Notes under the pieces: model-generated
What the model saw: the letters and a program-made list of their open reading frames with translations, nothing else
What the model was told of the DNA's origin: nothing
Databases searched by the model: none
Position numbers and translations under genes: made by a program
NCBI RefSeq assembly: GCF_014189535.1
Contig: NZ_CP050307.1
Coordinates: forward strand, 1,364,001-1,428,000
Source: Rhizobium lusitanum
GTDB taxonomy: Bacteria; Pseudomonadota; Alphaproteobacteria; Rhizobiales; Rhizobiaceae
Length of the DNA stretch: 64,000 bases
Reading direction: 5' to 3'
Part shown: positions 52,246 to 60,495 of the stretch, one piece after another
Position numbering within the stretch: position 1 is the stretch's first letter
How the letters are laid out: every line of letters starts with the position of its first letter

Positions 52246-52925
52246 ACGCTCTCACGCAACGGGATGTCGGGGTCATCATAGATGCATCCTTTGCTGTCCT
52301 GACATCATGCGGCATCTTGAAAGGGCCGGTCTCTTCTTTCGAACCCGACCTCTACGAGCGTGCGCAAGGACGAATCGAGCCGCATTTCGAGGTCCCGCAA
52401 ACAACAATAAGCCCCTTGATGCGGCGGTTCCTGTTTCACTTCGCCCACGTGACACGGCCACAATTCATCTATGGCGCCGGCACCTATGTCGGTTTTGCAT
52501 TTGCCTGGCTCATCAGTGGCAGGCAGGCGCGCGATGGCGACTTCAACGCAAGGGGTGTCGACTGCGATGAAGCGGCAACCATCATCGCTCGGCGCAACAT
52601 GCTCAGGCTGGAGGCGACTGGAGCTCTCGATATTCGCATTGCGGATGCTCTGATTGATCTGAAAGCAAGGCGCGATCCGATTGATCTGCTGTTCATCGAT
52701 GTCGACGCTGCCGACACGCGCAAATCTCTGTATACGGATATACTCGAATGCGCGAAGCCTCTTCTAAAGTCGGGAGCGCTGATCCTGGCCCATGATCCGC
52801 TGGTTCCGGCCTTCAGGAACGATTTTGAACGGTTCTTTGCCTATATTGAAGAGCAGGATTGCTTTGGCCCCAACTGCGTCCTGCCACTGGACGACTGCGG
52901 CATCAGCGCAACGGTGGTGCGATGA
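52242..52925 (+). CDS. Class I SAM-dependent methyltransferase
   Basis: A 227-residue Rossmann methyltransferase of the O-methyltransferase/CmcI kind: SAM motif I YGAGTYVGFAFAWLIS, motif II acid in GVDCDEAATIIARRN, then IRIADALIDL and IDLLFIDVDAADTRKSLYTDILECAKPLLKSGALILAHD. The true start at 52242 lies in an ATGA overlap; a longer frame upstream is antisense artefact of the reductase gene. The acceptor atom (O, N or C) is not evident. The protein likely methylates the amine or a hydroxyl of the cluster product. Confidence 0.8.
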   Translation: MNALTQRDVGVIIDASFAVLTSCGILKGPVSSFEPDLYERAQGRIEPHFEVPQTTISPLMRRFLFHFAHVTRPQFIYGAGTYVGFAFAWLISGRQARDGDFNARGVDCDEAATIIARRNMLRLEATGALDIRIADALIDLKARRDPIDLLFIDVDAADTRKSLYTDILECAKPLLKSGALILAHDPLVPAFRNDFERFFAYIEEQDCFGPNCVLPLDDCGISATVVR

Positions 52926-53965
52926 AGACCTTGCATGACTTGTCGCTCGGCACGCTGGACCCCTCTTACTGCCAAGCGGACGGAAGCAGCAATAGCGCCT
53001 ATGCGCCGCGTCAGGGCTTGCCTGTTCTGACTCAGCTATTGGCGGCTCGTTTTGCGGTAGAACCCTCCGAAGTTCTCGTTACCGCCGGAGCATCGATGGG
53101 CCTGACCTGTGCTTTCCTCACCTGCCCCACCGCCCGACCGATACTGCTCCCTTCACCCGGTTTTCCGGCCTATGAGGCGGTTCTACGCCTTCTTGGAAGG
53201 GACATAATCTCCTACAACGTCGACCACGACTGGGAAGCGAATGTCTTGCAGGCGATCGAGCAAGGGGCGCCAGCCGCAGTCCTCTTGAATTCTCCTGGCA
53301 ATCCATTGGGAAACGTCATCGCGGACGAGCAACGCCGAAGGGTGTGTGACATGGCGCGGGCTTGCGATGTGGCTCTCATCCTGGACGAAACCTATGCAGG
53401 TCTTGAATTTTTTGGGTCGGCGTCGACCGGCCCCCTTCTGGGACCAGCCGAAGGCGTCATCCGCATTGGCAGCTTCTCGAAGCGCTTCGCCCAACCGGGT
53501 CTGCGCATCGGGTATGTGATCGCGGATCCGAAAACCTGCCGCCAGATGACCGATATCAATTGGGTTATCGCCATGTCGCCGTGCGTTTCCTCGCAGTTGG
53601 CGGCGACCGATCTGCTGATGGCTGAAATCAAGGATCCGGCTCGGATCAAAAACACGGCCGGCGAGCTTGAAGCCTCCGCGAAGCTGGCCATAGCAACGCT
53701 TGCGACCCATGGGATTGCCGTTTCGATACCGAAAGGTGGTCCTCTCCTCTGGATTGAACTGCCGGGCACCCAGGGTGCCGGCGCACAGCTGGTTGCCTAT
53801 TGCATCGAGCACGCAGGGGTAGTCGTGAGCCCCGGAAACGCTTTCCGACACCACGGACCGCCCGCCATTCGCTGCAGCTATGCGATCGCAAGACACTATA
53901 TCCCTGCCGTCTTTGATCGTCTTGGTGCGGCACTTGCAAGATGGAAGAGCGAGAATAGCGATTGA
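52922..53965 (+). CDS. Class I/II PLP aminotransferase
   Basis: A 347-residue fold-type I aminotransferase: YAPRQGLPVLTQLLAARFAV, VLVTAGASMGLTCAFL, LLNSPGNPLGNV, LILDETYAGLEF, and the PLP lysine in GSFSKRFAQPGLRIGYV. It is short because it begins close to the substrate-binding YAPRxG segment. Starts in an ATGA overlap with the methyltransferase gene. Aminotransferases of the HisC/Tyr type accept imidazole- or aromatic-side-chain amino acids, which would suit a histidine-related pathway, but this is inference. Confidence 0.85.
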   Translation: MKTLHDLSLGTLDPSYCQADGSSNSAYAPRQGLPVLTQLLAARFAVEPSEVLVTAGASMGLTCAFLTCPTARPILLPSPGFPAYEAVLRLLGRDIISYNVDHDWEANVLQAIEQGAPAAVLLNSPGNPLGNVIADEQRRRVCDMARACDVALILDETYAGLEFFGSASTGPLLGPAEGVIRIGSFSKRFAQPGLRIGYVIADPKTCRQMTDINWVIAMSPCVSSQLAATDLLMAEIKDPARIKNTAGELEASAKLAIATLATHGIAVSIPKGGPLLWIELPGTQGAGAQLVAYCIEHAGVVVSPGNAFRHHGPPAIRCSYAIARHYIPAVFDRLGAALARWKSENSD

Positions 53966-53998
53966 ACACATTTTCCGATGGTCGGTAGAGGTCGAACC

Positions 53999-54583
53999 AT
54001 GACACATTCTCAAACCGTGCTCTTCCTGACGGGCAGTTTGCGCAGGCCGTCCCACAGTTGCGGACTTTGTCATTCCGTTGCCACCACTCTTGGGAATTTC
54101 GGCATGACGGTCACGATGTTCGACCAGCGTGACGTGACGCTGCCATTGCATGATTCTGTTTGGCACAAGGCCCCAGAGCAAAACCCCGATCCAGGCGTTC
54201 GAAAGCTCGTGCAACTGGCAGAGCAGGCAGATGCTTTCGTTCTTGCCAGCCCCATCTATCACAATGGGCCGAGCGGGGTTCTCAAGAACGCACTTGATCA
54301 TCTGGCGATCGAGCATTTTGCCTATAAGCCGATTGGCCTAATCAGCCACGGCGGAAACCGAACGAGCCAGGCCGTCGATCAGATGCGCATATGGGGCCGC
54401 GGCTTGCTCGGACATGCAATCGCGACGCAGATCTGCACCCAGAACAGCGATTTTGAGCCCCACGATACCGATGATCCCCGTATCTCCAATCCGGATATCT
54501 CCGCACGGATTGAGAGATTTTGCCGCGAACTGAGCGTTATGGCCAAAACGCTTGCGATCGCACGGACAGCCCTGATCGAATGA
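53999..54583 (+). CDS. Second NAD(P)H-dependent FMN reductase/quinone reductase
   Basis: A 194-residue flavodoxin-like protein: VLFLTGSLRRPSHSC (phosphate loop), FVLASPIYHNGPSGVLKNALDHLA (flavin loop) and PIGLISHGGNRTSQAVDQMR. Start at 53999 has GGTAGAGGT upstream; another ATG lies 21 bp earlier. It is the last rightward gene of the cluster, 33 bp after the aminotransferase gene. It differs in detail from the reductase at 51661, so the two may have separate roles. Confidence 0.82.
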   Translation: MTHSQTVLFLTGSLRRPSHSCGLCHSVATTLGNFGMTVTMFDQRDVTLPLHDSVWHKAPEQNPDPGVRKLVQLAEQADAFVLASPIYHNGPSGVLKNALDHLAIEHFAYKPIGLISHGGNRTSQAVDQMRIWGRGLLGHAIATQICTQNSDFEPHDTDDPRISNPDISARIERFCRELSVMAKTLAIARTALIE

Positions 54584-54588
54584 GGGGA

Positions 54589-55119
54589 TCAAGAAGACAA
54601 CGTGCCTATCACCTGACTTTCGCGGGCATTGATAGCAGTGACGACCCCGGCAGAGATTTCGTCCCAGGTCAGCCAGCGCTTCCGTCCAGCCTCCCATTTC
54701 GCGCCGAGGGTAACGGTTATCAGACGCGCCCGCCCTCGCATTTCGAATGGTGGATCCTGTCTCGTTCCAATGTCTTGTAAGGCTTGACTGCCGCGCACTT
54801 GGACGATCAGGCAGGGTCGATGAGATAGCGCAACGAGGAGCCGTTGAGCGGCTTCCGCCCCACTGCCATGGATCCAGATGACCGCAAGCTGCGCGCTTTC
54901 AAACCTGGGCATTTCAACAATGGTGCTAACAAAAGGCAATGGATCACGCCAGTCGAGGTCAAGAGCTTCAACATTGTTGTATCTGCAGAGTGTAGAAGAA
55001 GACGCGTTGCGGGAGACGAGGATTACCCTGCCGGATCTCCCCACCACCCATTCAGCAGCAGCCGTCAGCATTCCGGTCGTCCCAATGAGCAAGCTAGCAT
55101 CGAACTCGATTTTCTTCAT
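54589..55119 (-). CDS. Rossmann-fold SDR-like protein
   Basis: A 176-residue protein starting MKKIEFDASLLIGTTGMLTA with a nucleotide-type GTTGML glycine loop, then VILVSRNASSS, VEALDLDWRDPLPF and AVIWIHGSGAEAAQRLLVAL. It has the nucleotide half of a short-chain dehydrogenase but no YxxxK and no full C-terminus. Similar short proteins are annotated as short-chain dehydrogenases in rhizobia. Convergent with the reductase gene, 5 bp apart, so it may or may not belong to the cluster. Confidence 0.6.
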   Translation of the reverse strand: MKKIEFDASLLIGTTGMLTAAAEWVVGRSGRVILVSRNASSSTLCRYNNVEALDLDWRDPLPFVSTIVEMPRFESAQLAVIWIHGSGAEAAQRLLVALSHRPCLIVQVRGSQALQDIGTRQDPPFEMRGRARLITVTLGAKWEAGRKRWLTWDEISAGVVTAINARESQVIGTLSS

Positions 55120-55556
55120 GATTGGTCCCACTCGTGGCTCATCCTGGCGAGCACGCCATCCAATATATGTGAGGTTGGGCAACAGGGTGAGTGTCCAAGG
55201 TGCTGGGTCGACTGATTTTGTGGGTTCGCATGCCGAAGAAGGCCACACTGACATTATTAGCAAATGCTAGCATTCATTACTGAAAGTCAGGCCATTCAGA
55301 TCTTCGCGTTGTTGACCGCCTCGATAGGACGAACCTCGGACCCGTCATTCCCTCGAACCAACGAGCTTCCGGCAACCGCCGCACATGGTGGTCTTGAAGG
55401 GATTCGAACGCTCGAGCCACACAATGCTTCGACGACAAAGGAAATAAATAGCGAGCTTTGCGATCAACTGCGGGCTCTGCACCGACAGCTGGAAGCAAAC
55501 GAGCCACGACCAAAGGCCTAAACCTTGCCCTTTTACTTTGCCCGAACCGTAAGAAC
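55120..55556. other. Non-coding region at the right end of the accessory region
   Basis: No convincing gene; an 85-codon frame here includes a tRNA-like sequence and is unlikely to be real. Contains the tRNA 3'-end remnant at 55386-55409. Confidence 0.5.
55386..55409 (-). repeat. tRNA 3'-end remnant, right copy
   Basis: Read on the minus strand: G53, T-loop TTCGAAT, T-stem side CCCTT, acceptor strand CAAGACC, discriminator A and encoded CCA. Upstream of the T-loop the tRNA body is missing (the paired T-stem strand does not match). Such a fragment is what integration or excision at a tRNA gene leaves behind. An 18-of-21 match lies at 39659-39679 in the same orientation. Confidence 0.5.
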
Positions 55557-56288
55557 CTACCGGTGTCCGGCGAAAACGACGCTCGCGTCACTGACGGTCG
55601 CAACATGGGAATAGGCGGCTTGGCTGGCAGCGGTCGCATCCGCGCGCATGATCGCGGTCACAATGATCTCATGCTCGCTGAATGACTTGGCAAGGCGACC
55701 CGGTAGCCGAAACTGGGCGCGACGGAAGGGAGCCAGCCTGGCGCGGGTCTGCGTCACCAGCTCGAAAATATGATCGTTGTGAGCGCCGTGATAGAGTTGG
55801 CTGTGGAACTCGGTGTTGTAGGTGGCGTAGTCCTCCTCGGCGCCAGTGCGCACGAGTTGCGCCGACGCACGATGGTCGAGCTCCAGGTTGCGGCGCTCTT
55901 CAACCGTCATTCGCTCGGCGGACAGGCGCGCGCAGATTGCCTCAAGCTCGGCCATCGCCTCGAACATCGAATGCAAATAGGTGCCGCTGACGTTCGTTAC
56001 CACGGCGCTGCGGTTCGGCTCGCGTCCGACCAGGCCCATGGCGCCAAGCTCGCGCAACGCCTCCCGCACCGGCGTGCGCGACACCTCGAAACGGCCCGCC
56101 AACGATATTTCGTCGAGCTTCTCCCCCGGCAGAAGCGCGCCTGTTACAATCATGTCCGCAATGGAGCGCACCATCTGCTCGACGGTCGTTCCGGCTCTGA
56201 TCACTTCTCTGCGCTTGATCTGCTTCAACGGGGCGAATCTGCCTTTCAATCTTGCATACAGATTTATGCCGGCGGTCCTCAAAGTCAA
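55557..56288 (-). CDS. GntR-family (FCD) regulator of the cyanuric acid operon
   Basis: A 243-residue (TTG start at 56288) or 215-residue (GTG at 56204) regulator. Winged helix MVRSIADMIVTGALLPGEKLDEISLAGRFEVSRTPVREALRELGAMGLV and a C-terminal all-helical FCD effector domain with metal-type histidines (YNTEFHSQLYHGAHND, FSEHEIIVTAI, AYSHVATVSD). Divergent from the BMP-type transporter operon at 56567; two TGCATACACTTT repeats in the gap are candidate operators. The effector may be cyanuric acid, biuret or a related ureide. Confidence 0.87.
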   Translation of the reverse strand: MTLRTAGINLYARLKGRFAPLKQIKRREVIRAGTTVEQMVRSIADMIVTGALLPGEKLDEISLAGRFEVSRTPVREALRELGAMGLVGREPNRSAVVTNVSGTYLHSMFEAMAELEAICARLSAERMTVEERRNLELDHRASAQLVRTGAEEDYATYNTEFHSQLYHGAHNDHIFELVTQTRARLAPFRRAQFRLPGRLAKSFSEHEIIVTAIMRADATAASQAAYSHVATVSDASVVFAGHR

Positions 56289-56428
56289 TCTTTGAATTAT
56301 ATCTATGTTTTCAAATGATATTTATCCCCGCTATATCGATTCTGAAACGAGAATACGGCTTAGCATCCCTTTTTATGGCTTAAAAAATAAGCAACTGTCT
56401 TCGCAAAGCCAATTTTACGGCATTAATG

Positions 56429-56440
56429 TGCATACACTTT
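56429..56440. promoter_or_regulatory. TGCATACACTTT repeat, distal copy
   Basis: First of two exact 12-bp direct repeats, 79 bp apart, in the divergent gap. The GCATAC core resembles the TGTATAC-type half sites of FCD regulators. Confidence 0.45.
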
Positions 56441-56488
56441 CTACACGGCGTTTTCACCTCGCAATTTATATCATGAAAATCAATATCT

Positions 56489-56494
56489 TATAAT
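56489..56494 (+). promoter_or_regulatory. Candidate -10 element of the cyanuric acid operon
   Basis: TATAAT in an AT-rich stretch, 72 bp before the first start codon and directly before the second TGCATACACTTT repeat; the -35 region (TTATAT about 17 bp upstream) is weak. Confidence 0.4.
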
Positions 56495-56507
56495 CTGGCA
56501 CGGTGAT

Positions 56508-56519
56508 TGCATACACTTT
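56508..56519. promoter_or_regulatory. TGCATACACTTT repeat, proximal copy
   Basis: Exact second copy, just downstream of the TATAAT, where a bound repressor would block transcription of the transporter operon. Confidence 0.5.
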
Positions 56520-56566
56520 TCTGCAACCCTTATTCCGAACCGGCTTCCGCCCCAAGGAGCATGCCC

Positions 56567-57694
56567 ATGACCAGCCTCCTTTCCATGAATCGCCGCAATT
56601 TTCTCCGCACCTCCGCAGCCGGTGCTCTTGTCAGCACCGTCCCGGGCCTCCTGTCCTCCCGCGCCTTTGCCCAGAGCACGCTCACCGTCGGCTTCATCTA
56701 TGTCGGACCCAAGGACGATTATGGCTATAACCAGTCCCATGCCGAGGGCGCGGCTGTCGTCAAGAAGATCTCCGGCGTGACTGTCGTCGAGGAAGAGAAC
56801 GTCCCCGAGACTGTCGACGTCCAGAAGACGATGGAATCGATGATCAATCTCGATGGAGCGTCACTGCTGTTTCCGACATCCTTCGGCTATTTCGATCCCC
56901 ATATGCTCGCGATGGCTGCGAAATATCCCGATGTGCAGTTCCGCCATTGCGGCGGCCTCTGGCAGGCCGGTAAGCATCCGGCCAATACCGGCTCCTATTT
57001 CGGCTATATCTTCCAAGGCCAGTATCTGAACGGCGTCACGGCCGGCTATGCGACGAAGAGCAAGAAGATCGGCTTTGTCGCCGCCAAGCCCATCCCGCAG
57101 GTTCTGCAGAACATCAACGCGTTCCTCCTCGGCGCCCGCTCGGTCGACCCTGCCATCACCTGCCAGGTGATCTTCACGGGCGAGTGGTCGCTGGCCGTCA
57201 AGGAAGCCGAGGCCACCAACGCACTCATCGACCAGGGTGCGGATGTCATCACTTGCCACGTTGACAGCCCGAAGGTGGTGGTCGAGACCGCCGCCGGCCG
57301 CGGCGCTTTCGTCTGCGGTTATCATGCAAACCAGAGCCCGCTTGCGCCGGCCAAATATCTGACGGGCGCCGAGTGGGCCTGGGGGAATGTCTATTCGGAC
57401 TTCGTCAAGAAGGCACAGGCCGGCGAGAAGCTCGGCAATTTCGTGCGCGGCGGCCTGAAGGACGGGTTCGTCAAGATGAGTCCGCTCGGCCCCGGCGTTT
57501 CCGATGAATCCCGCAAGAAATTCGAGGCGACGCTGGCCCAGATGAAGGCCGGCAGCTTCTCGGTCTTCAAGGGCGCGCTCAAGGACAACAAGGGCAATGT
57601 CGTCATCGCGGCGGACAAGAGCTACGCCGAAGATGCGATCGAGCTCGAGAGCATGAGCTATCTGGTCGAGGGTGTCGTCGGATCAACAGCCTGA
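56567..57694 (+). CDS. BMP-family ABC substrate-binding protein
   Basis: A 375-residue periplasmic binding protein of the Bmp/PnrA-type family (purine nucleoside and related heterocycle importers). The start at 56567 has AAGGAG 7 nt upstream and gives a twin-arginine signal (NRRNFLRTSAAGALVSTVPG, to AFAQ). Family text: VGFIYVGPKDDYGYNQSHAEG, LFPTSFGYFDPHMLAMAAKYPDVQF, GADVITCHVDSP, GYHANQS, WAWGNVYSDFVKKA. Usually these are lipoproteins; the Tat signal is a variation. With the two permeases and the ATPase below it forms a complete importer, likely for cyanuric acid or a similar ring compound. Confidence 0.87.
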   Translation: MTSLLSMNRRNFLRTSAAGALVSTVPGLLSSRAFAQSTLTVGFIYVGPKDDYGYNQSHAEGAAVVKKISGVTVVEEENVPETVDVQKTMESMINLDGASLLFPTSFGYFDPHMLAMAAKYPDVQFRHCGGLWQAGKHPANTGSYFGYIFQGQYLNGVTAGYATKSKKIGFVAAKPIPQVLQNINAFLLGARSVDPAITCQVIFTGEWSLAVKEAEATNALIDQGADVITCHVDSPKVVVETAAGRGAFVCGYHANQSPLAPAKYLTGAEWAWGNVYSDFVKKAQAGEKLGNFVRGGLKDGFVKMSPLGPGVSDESRKKFEATLAQMKAGSFSVFKGALKDNKGNVVIAADKSYAEDAIELESMSYLVEGVVGSTA

Positions 57695-57713
57695 TCGCAA
57701 GGGGAGACGCGTC

Positions 57714-58844
57714 ATGACGGTCAAAATCGACGACCCCACCCTGTCCATTCCCGCCGAAAGGCGGGCACTCCTGCGCCCGGCGCTCGAGTGGATTGCGCGA
57801 AGGGCCGAGCCGTTGGCGATCACGCTCGGCGCCATACTGGCGGGCACGGCGCTCTTCTCCCTGTTCATTCTTGCGGTCGGCAAATCGCCGACCGACCTCT
57901 ATCGCCTCATGTATACCGGCGGCTTCGGCAGCTGGTTTTCCATCCAGAACAGCCTGAGCCGCGCCTCTCCACTGTTGCTGACAGCACTCTGCGTCGCGCT
58001 GCCGGCAAGGCTCGGCCTTATCATCATCGGCGGCGAAGGCGCAGTCGTGCTTGGCGGCGTGGCGGCGGCGGCAATCGCACTGCCGATCGTCGGCCTGTTG
58101 CCGCCGATCATCACCCTTCCCGTCATGGCGCTGGCTGCCATGGTGATCGGTGGTATCTGGATCGGCCTTTCCGGCTTCCTGCGCCACTATCGCGGCGTCA
58201 ACGAAACCATCTCGTCCCTTCTGCTCGCCTATATCGCCATTGCCTTGATGAACCAGTTCGTCGAAGGGCCGTTGCGCGATCCGGCAAGCCTCAACAAACC
58301 CTCCACCAGACCACTGCCGCACGACTACATGCTTGGCAGCATCCCCGGCATGGATGTTCATTGGGGCCTCGTCATCGGTATCGTCGCCTGCATCGCCTCC
58401 TGGATCCTCATCGAGATGACCAGCCACGGATTTGCCGCGCGCATTGCCGGCGGCAACGTCCGCGCCGCGCAGATCCAGGGTTTGCCTGTCGGACGTCTCA
58501 TTACCGGTTTCACGGCGATTGCCGGCAGCTTCGCGGGACTGGCCGGCATGATCGAAGTCGCCGCCGTCCAGGGCGGCGCCAATGCGTCGCTCGCCGCCGG
58601 TTATGGCTATACCGGTATCCTCGTCGCCTTCCTCGCCCGGCACAATCCGTTGGCGATCATCCCGGTCGCCATTCTGCTCGGCGGCATCAATGCCTCCGGC
58701 GGGCTCATCCAGCGCCGCATGGGCCTGCCAGACGCAACCGTTCTGGTCCTGCAGGGCACGCTCTTCATCGTCATCCTCTTCTGCGAAACCCTCTACGGCC
58801 GCTTCAAGATCTTCAATCCCGACCTCTGGAAAAGGAGCACATGA
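57714..58844 (+). CDS. BMP-type ABC transporter permease 1
   Basis: A 376-residue membrane protein of the BPD_transp_2 family (NupP/RbsC-like) with 8-10 hydrophobic segments. Conserved text: LIIIGGEGAVVLGGVAAAA, GVNETISSLLLAYIAIALMNQFVEGPLRDP, AARIAGGNVRAAQIQGLPVGRLI, GYGYTGILVAFLARHNPLAIIPVAIL. GGGGAGAC precedes the ATG. Overlaps the second permease by ATGA. Confidence 0.9.
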   Translation: MTVKIDDPTLSIPAERRALLRPALEWIARRAEPLAITLGAILAGTALFSLFILAVGKSPTDLYRLMYTGGFGSWFSIQNSLSRASPLLLTALCVALPARLGLIIIGGEGAVVLGGVAAAAIALPIVGLLPPIITLPVMALAAMVIGGIWIGLSGFLRHYRGVNETISSLLLAYIAIALMNQFVEGPLRDPASLNKPSTRPLPHDYMLGSIPGMDVHWGLVIGIVACIASWILIEMTSHGFAARIAGGNVRAAQIQGLPVGRLITGFTAIAGSFAGLAGMIEVAAVQGGANASLAAGYGYTGILVAFLARHNPLAIIPVAILLGGINASGGLIQRRMGLPDATVLVLQGTLFIVILFCETLYGRFKIFNPDLWKRST

Positions 58845-59770
58845 TGGAAGACACTGCCATCGGTCTTTGGGGCGTGCCCCTTGCCATTTTTGCAGGCGCG
58901 ATCCGCGTTTCGACCCCCTTCATTTTCGTCAGCCTCGGCGAGACGATCACCGAGCGTTCCGGCCGCATCAATCTCGGGCTCGAAGGCACGCTCGTCTTCG
59001 GCGCCATGACCGCCTATGCCATCGCGGTCCTCAGCGGCTCGGCCTGGCTCGGCGTTCTCGCTGCCATGGCGACCGGCGCGGTCTTCGGCACGGTGCACGG
59101 CTGGATATGCAAGTGGCCGAAGGTCAATGATATCGCCATCGGCATCGCGATGATGCAGTTCGGCCTCGGCCTTGCCTTCTTCCTCGGCAAGCCCTTCATC
59201 CAGCCCGTTGCGCCACATCTGCCGGCAATCCCCTTCGGCTTCTGGTCGAACCTGCCGCCGGTAGAGGCCGCCCTCAATATCAATATCCTCTTTATTCTCG
59301 GGGGAGCACTTGCCGTCATATTGTGGTGGGCACTGAAGAACACCAGGATCGGCCTCGTGCTGCGTGTCGTCGGCGACAGCACGGACGCGGCGCGCGCCAT
59401 GGGCATCAATCCCGATCGCGTCCGATTGCTGGCAACGGCCGTCGGCGGCTCGCTGGCGGCAATCGGCGGCGCCTATCTCTCGCTCTATTATCCGGGCTCC
59501 TGGAACGAGCGCATCTCCTCGGGACAGGGCCTGATGGCCGTGGCGCTGGTGATCTTCGCTCGCTGGAATCCGATCGGCTGCTTCGTGGCGGCACTTCTCT
59601 TCGGCGGCGCCGGCGCGCTCGGCCCGGCCTTGCAATCGGTCGGCGTGACCCAAGGATATTATCTCTTCTACGCCGCTCCCTATGTGTTGACGCTCGTCAT
59701 CATGATCATCACCTCCTCGCCCACGCGCGCACTCGCCGGTGCTCCCGGCGCACTCTCGCTCACCAAATAG
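58841..59770 (+). CDS. BMP-type ABC transporter permease 2
   Basis: A 309-residue permease of the same family: [114 protein letters not shown] at 58841 overlaps the previous stop; 58844 is an equally possible start. A much longer frame through this region is not the real gene. Confidence 0.9.
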   Translation: MMEDTAIGLWGVPLAIFAGAIRVSTPFIFVSLGETITERSGRINLGLEGTLVFGAMTAYAIAVLSGSAWLGVLAAMATGAVFGTVHGWICKWPKVNDIAIGIAMMQFGLGLAFFLGKPFIQPVAPHLPAIPFGFWSNLPPVEAALNINILFILGGALAVILWWALKNTRIGLVLRVVGDSTDAARAMGINPDRVRLLATAVGGSLAAIGGAYLSLYYPGSWNERISSGQGLMAVALVIFARWNPIGCFVAALLFGGAGALGPALQSVGVTQGYYLFYAAPYVLTLVIMIITSSPTRALAGAPGALSLTK

Positions 59771-59781
59771 GGAGACCAGCC

Positions 59782-60495
59782 ATGAACCATCCCGCGACCG
59801 CCTCCACGAACCAGACGCTGGCTTATATAGATGCCGATCCCTATGCCTGGCCCTATAACGGCGCCTTGCGACCCGACAATACCGCCCTGATCATCATCGA
59901 CATGCAGACGGATTTCTGCGGGCCGGGCGGTTATGTCGACCACATGGGCTACGATCTCTCGCTGGTGCGCGCGCCGATCGAGCCGATCAAGAAGGTCTTG
60001 GCCGCCATGCGCGCCAAGGGCTATCACATCATCCACACCCGCGAGGGCCACCGCCCTGATCTCGCAGACCTTCCCGCCAACAAGCGGTGGCGGTCGCAGC
60101 GCATCAATGCCGGCATCGGCGATCCCGGCCCCTGCGGCCGCATTCTCGTGCGTGGCGAACCGGGCTGGGATATCATCGACGAGCTGAAGCCGATCGAGGG
60201 CGAGACGATCATCGATAAGCCGGGCAAGGGTTCTTTCTGCGCCACCGATCTGGAACTCATCCTCAATCAGAAGCGCATCGAAAACATCATCCTGACCGGC
60301 ATCACCACCGATGTCTGCGTCCACACGACCATGCGCGAGGCCAACGACCGCGGCTTCGAATGCCTGCTGCTCGAAGACTGCTGCGGCGCGACCGATTACG
60401 GCAATCACCTGGCCGCCATCAAGATGGTGAAGATGCAGGGCGGTGTCTTCGGCTCCGTCTCCAATGCCGCAGCTCTGGTTGAGGCCCTGCCCTGA
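59782..60495 (+). CDS. biuH: Biuret hydrolase (isochorismatase-like cysteine hydrolase)
   Basis: A 237-residue cysteine hydrolase. The triad is visible as D40 (IIIDMQTDF), K146 ([10 protein letters not shown]) and C179 ([12 protein letters not shown]), with the cis-peptide ITTDV. Recalled catalytic residues of the R. leguminosarum biuret hydrolase (D36, K142, C175) are all offset by exactly four, as for a start four residues later. It hydrolyses biuret to allophanate and ammonia. Location directly before the cyanuric acid hydrolase gene (1-bp overlap) fits the pathway. GGGAGA lies upstream of the ATG. Confidence 0.87.
   Translation: MNHPATASTNQTLAYIDADPYAWPYNGALRPDNTALIIIDMQTDFCGPGGYVDHMGYDLSLVRAPIEPIKKVLAAMRAKGYHIIHTREGHRPDLADLPANKRWRSQRINAGIGDPGPCGRILVRGEPGWDIIDELKPIEGETIIDKPGKGSFCATDLELILNQKRIENIILTGITTDVCVHTTMREANDRGFECLLLEDCCGATDYGNHLAAIKMVKMQGGVFGSVSNAAALVEALP

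Noticed and set aside
55264..55521. 85-codon frame near the tRNA remnant
   Set aside because: Contains the tRNA-like sequence (reads GLEGIRTLEPH, a known false-protein pattern of tRNA ends) and no ribosome-binding site.
57788..58840. Long upstream extension of the second permease frame
   Set aside because: Overlaps the first permease in another frame; Arg/His-rich nonsense. The true start is 58841.
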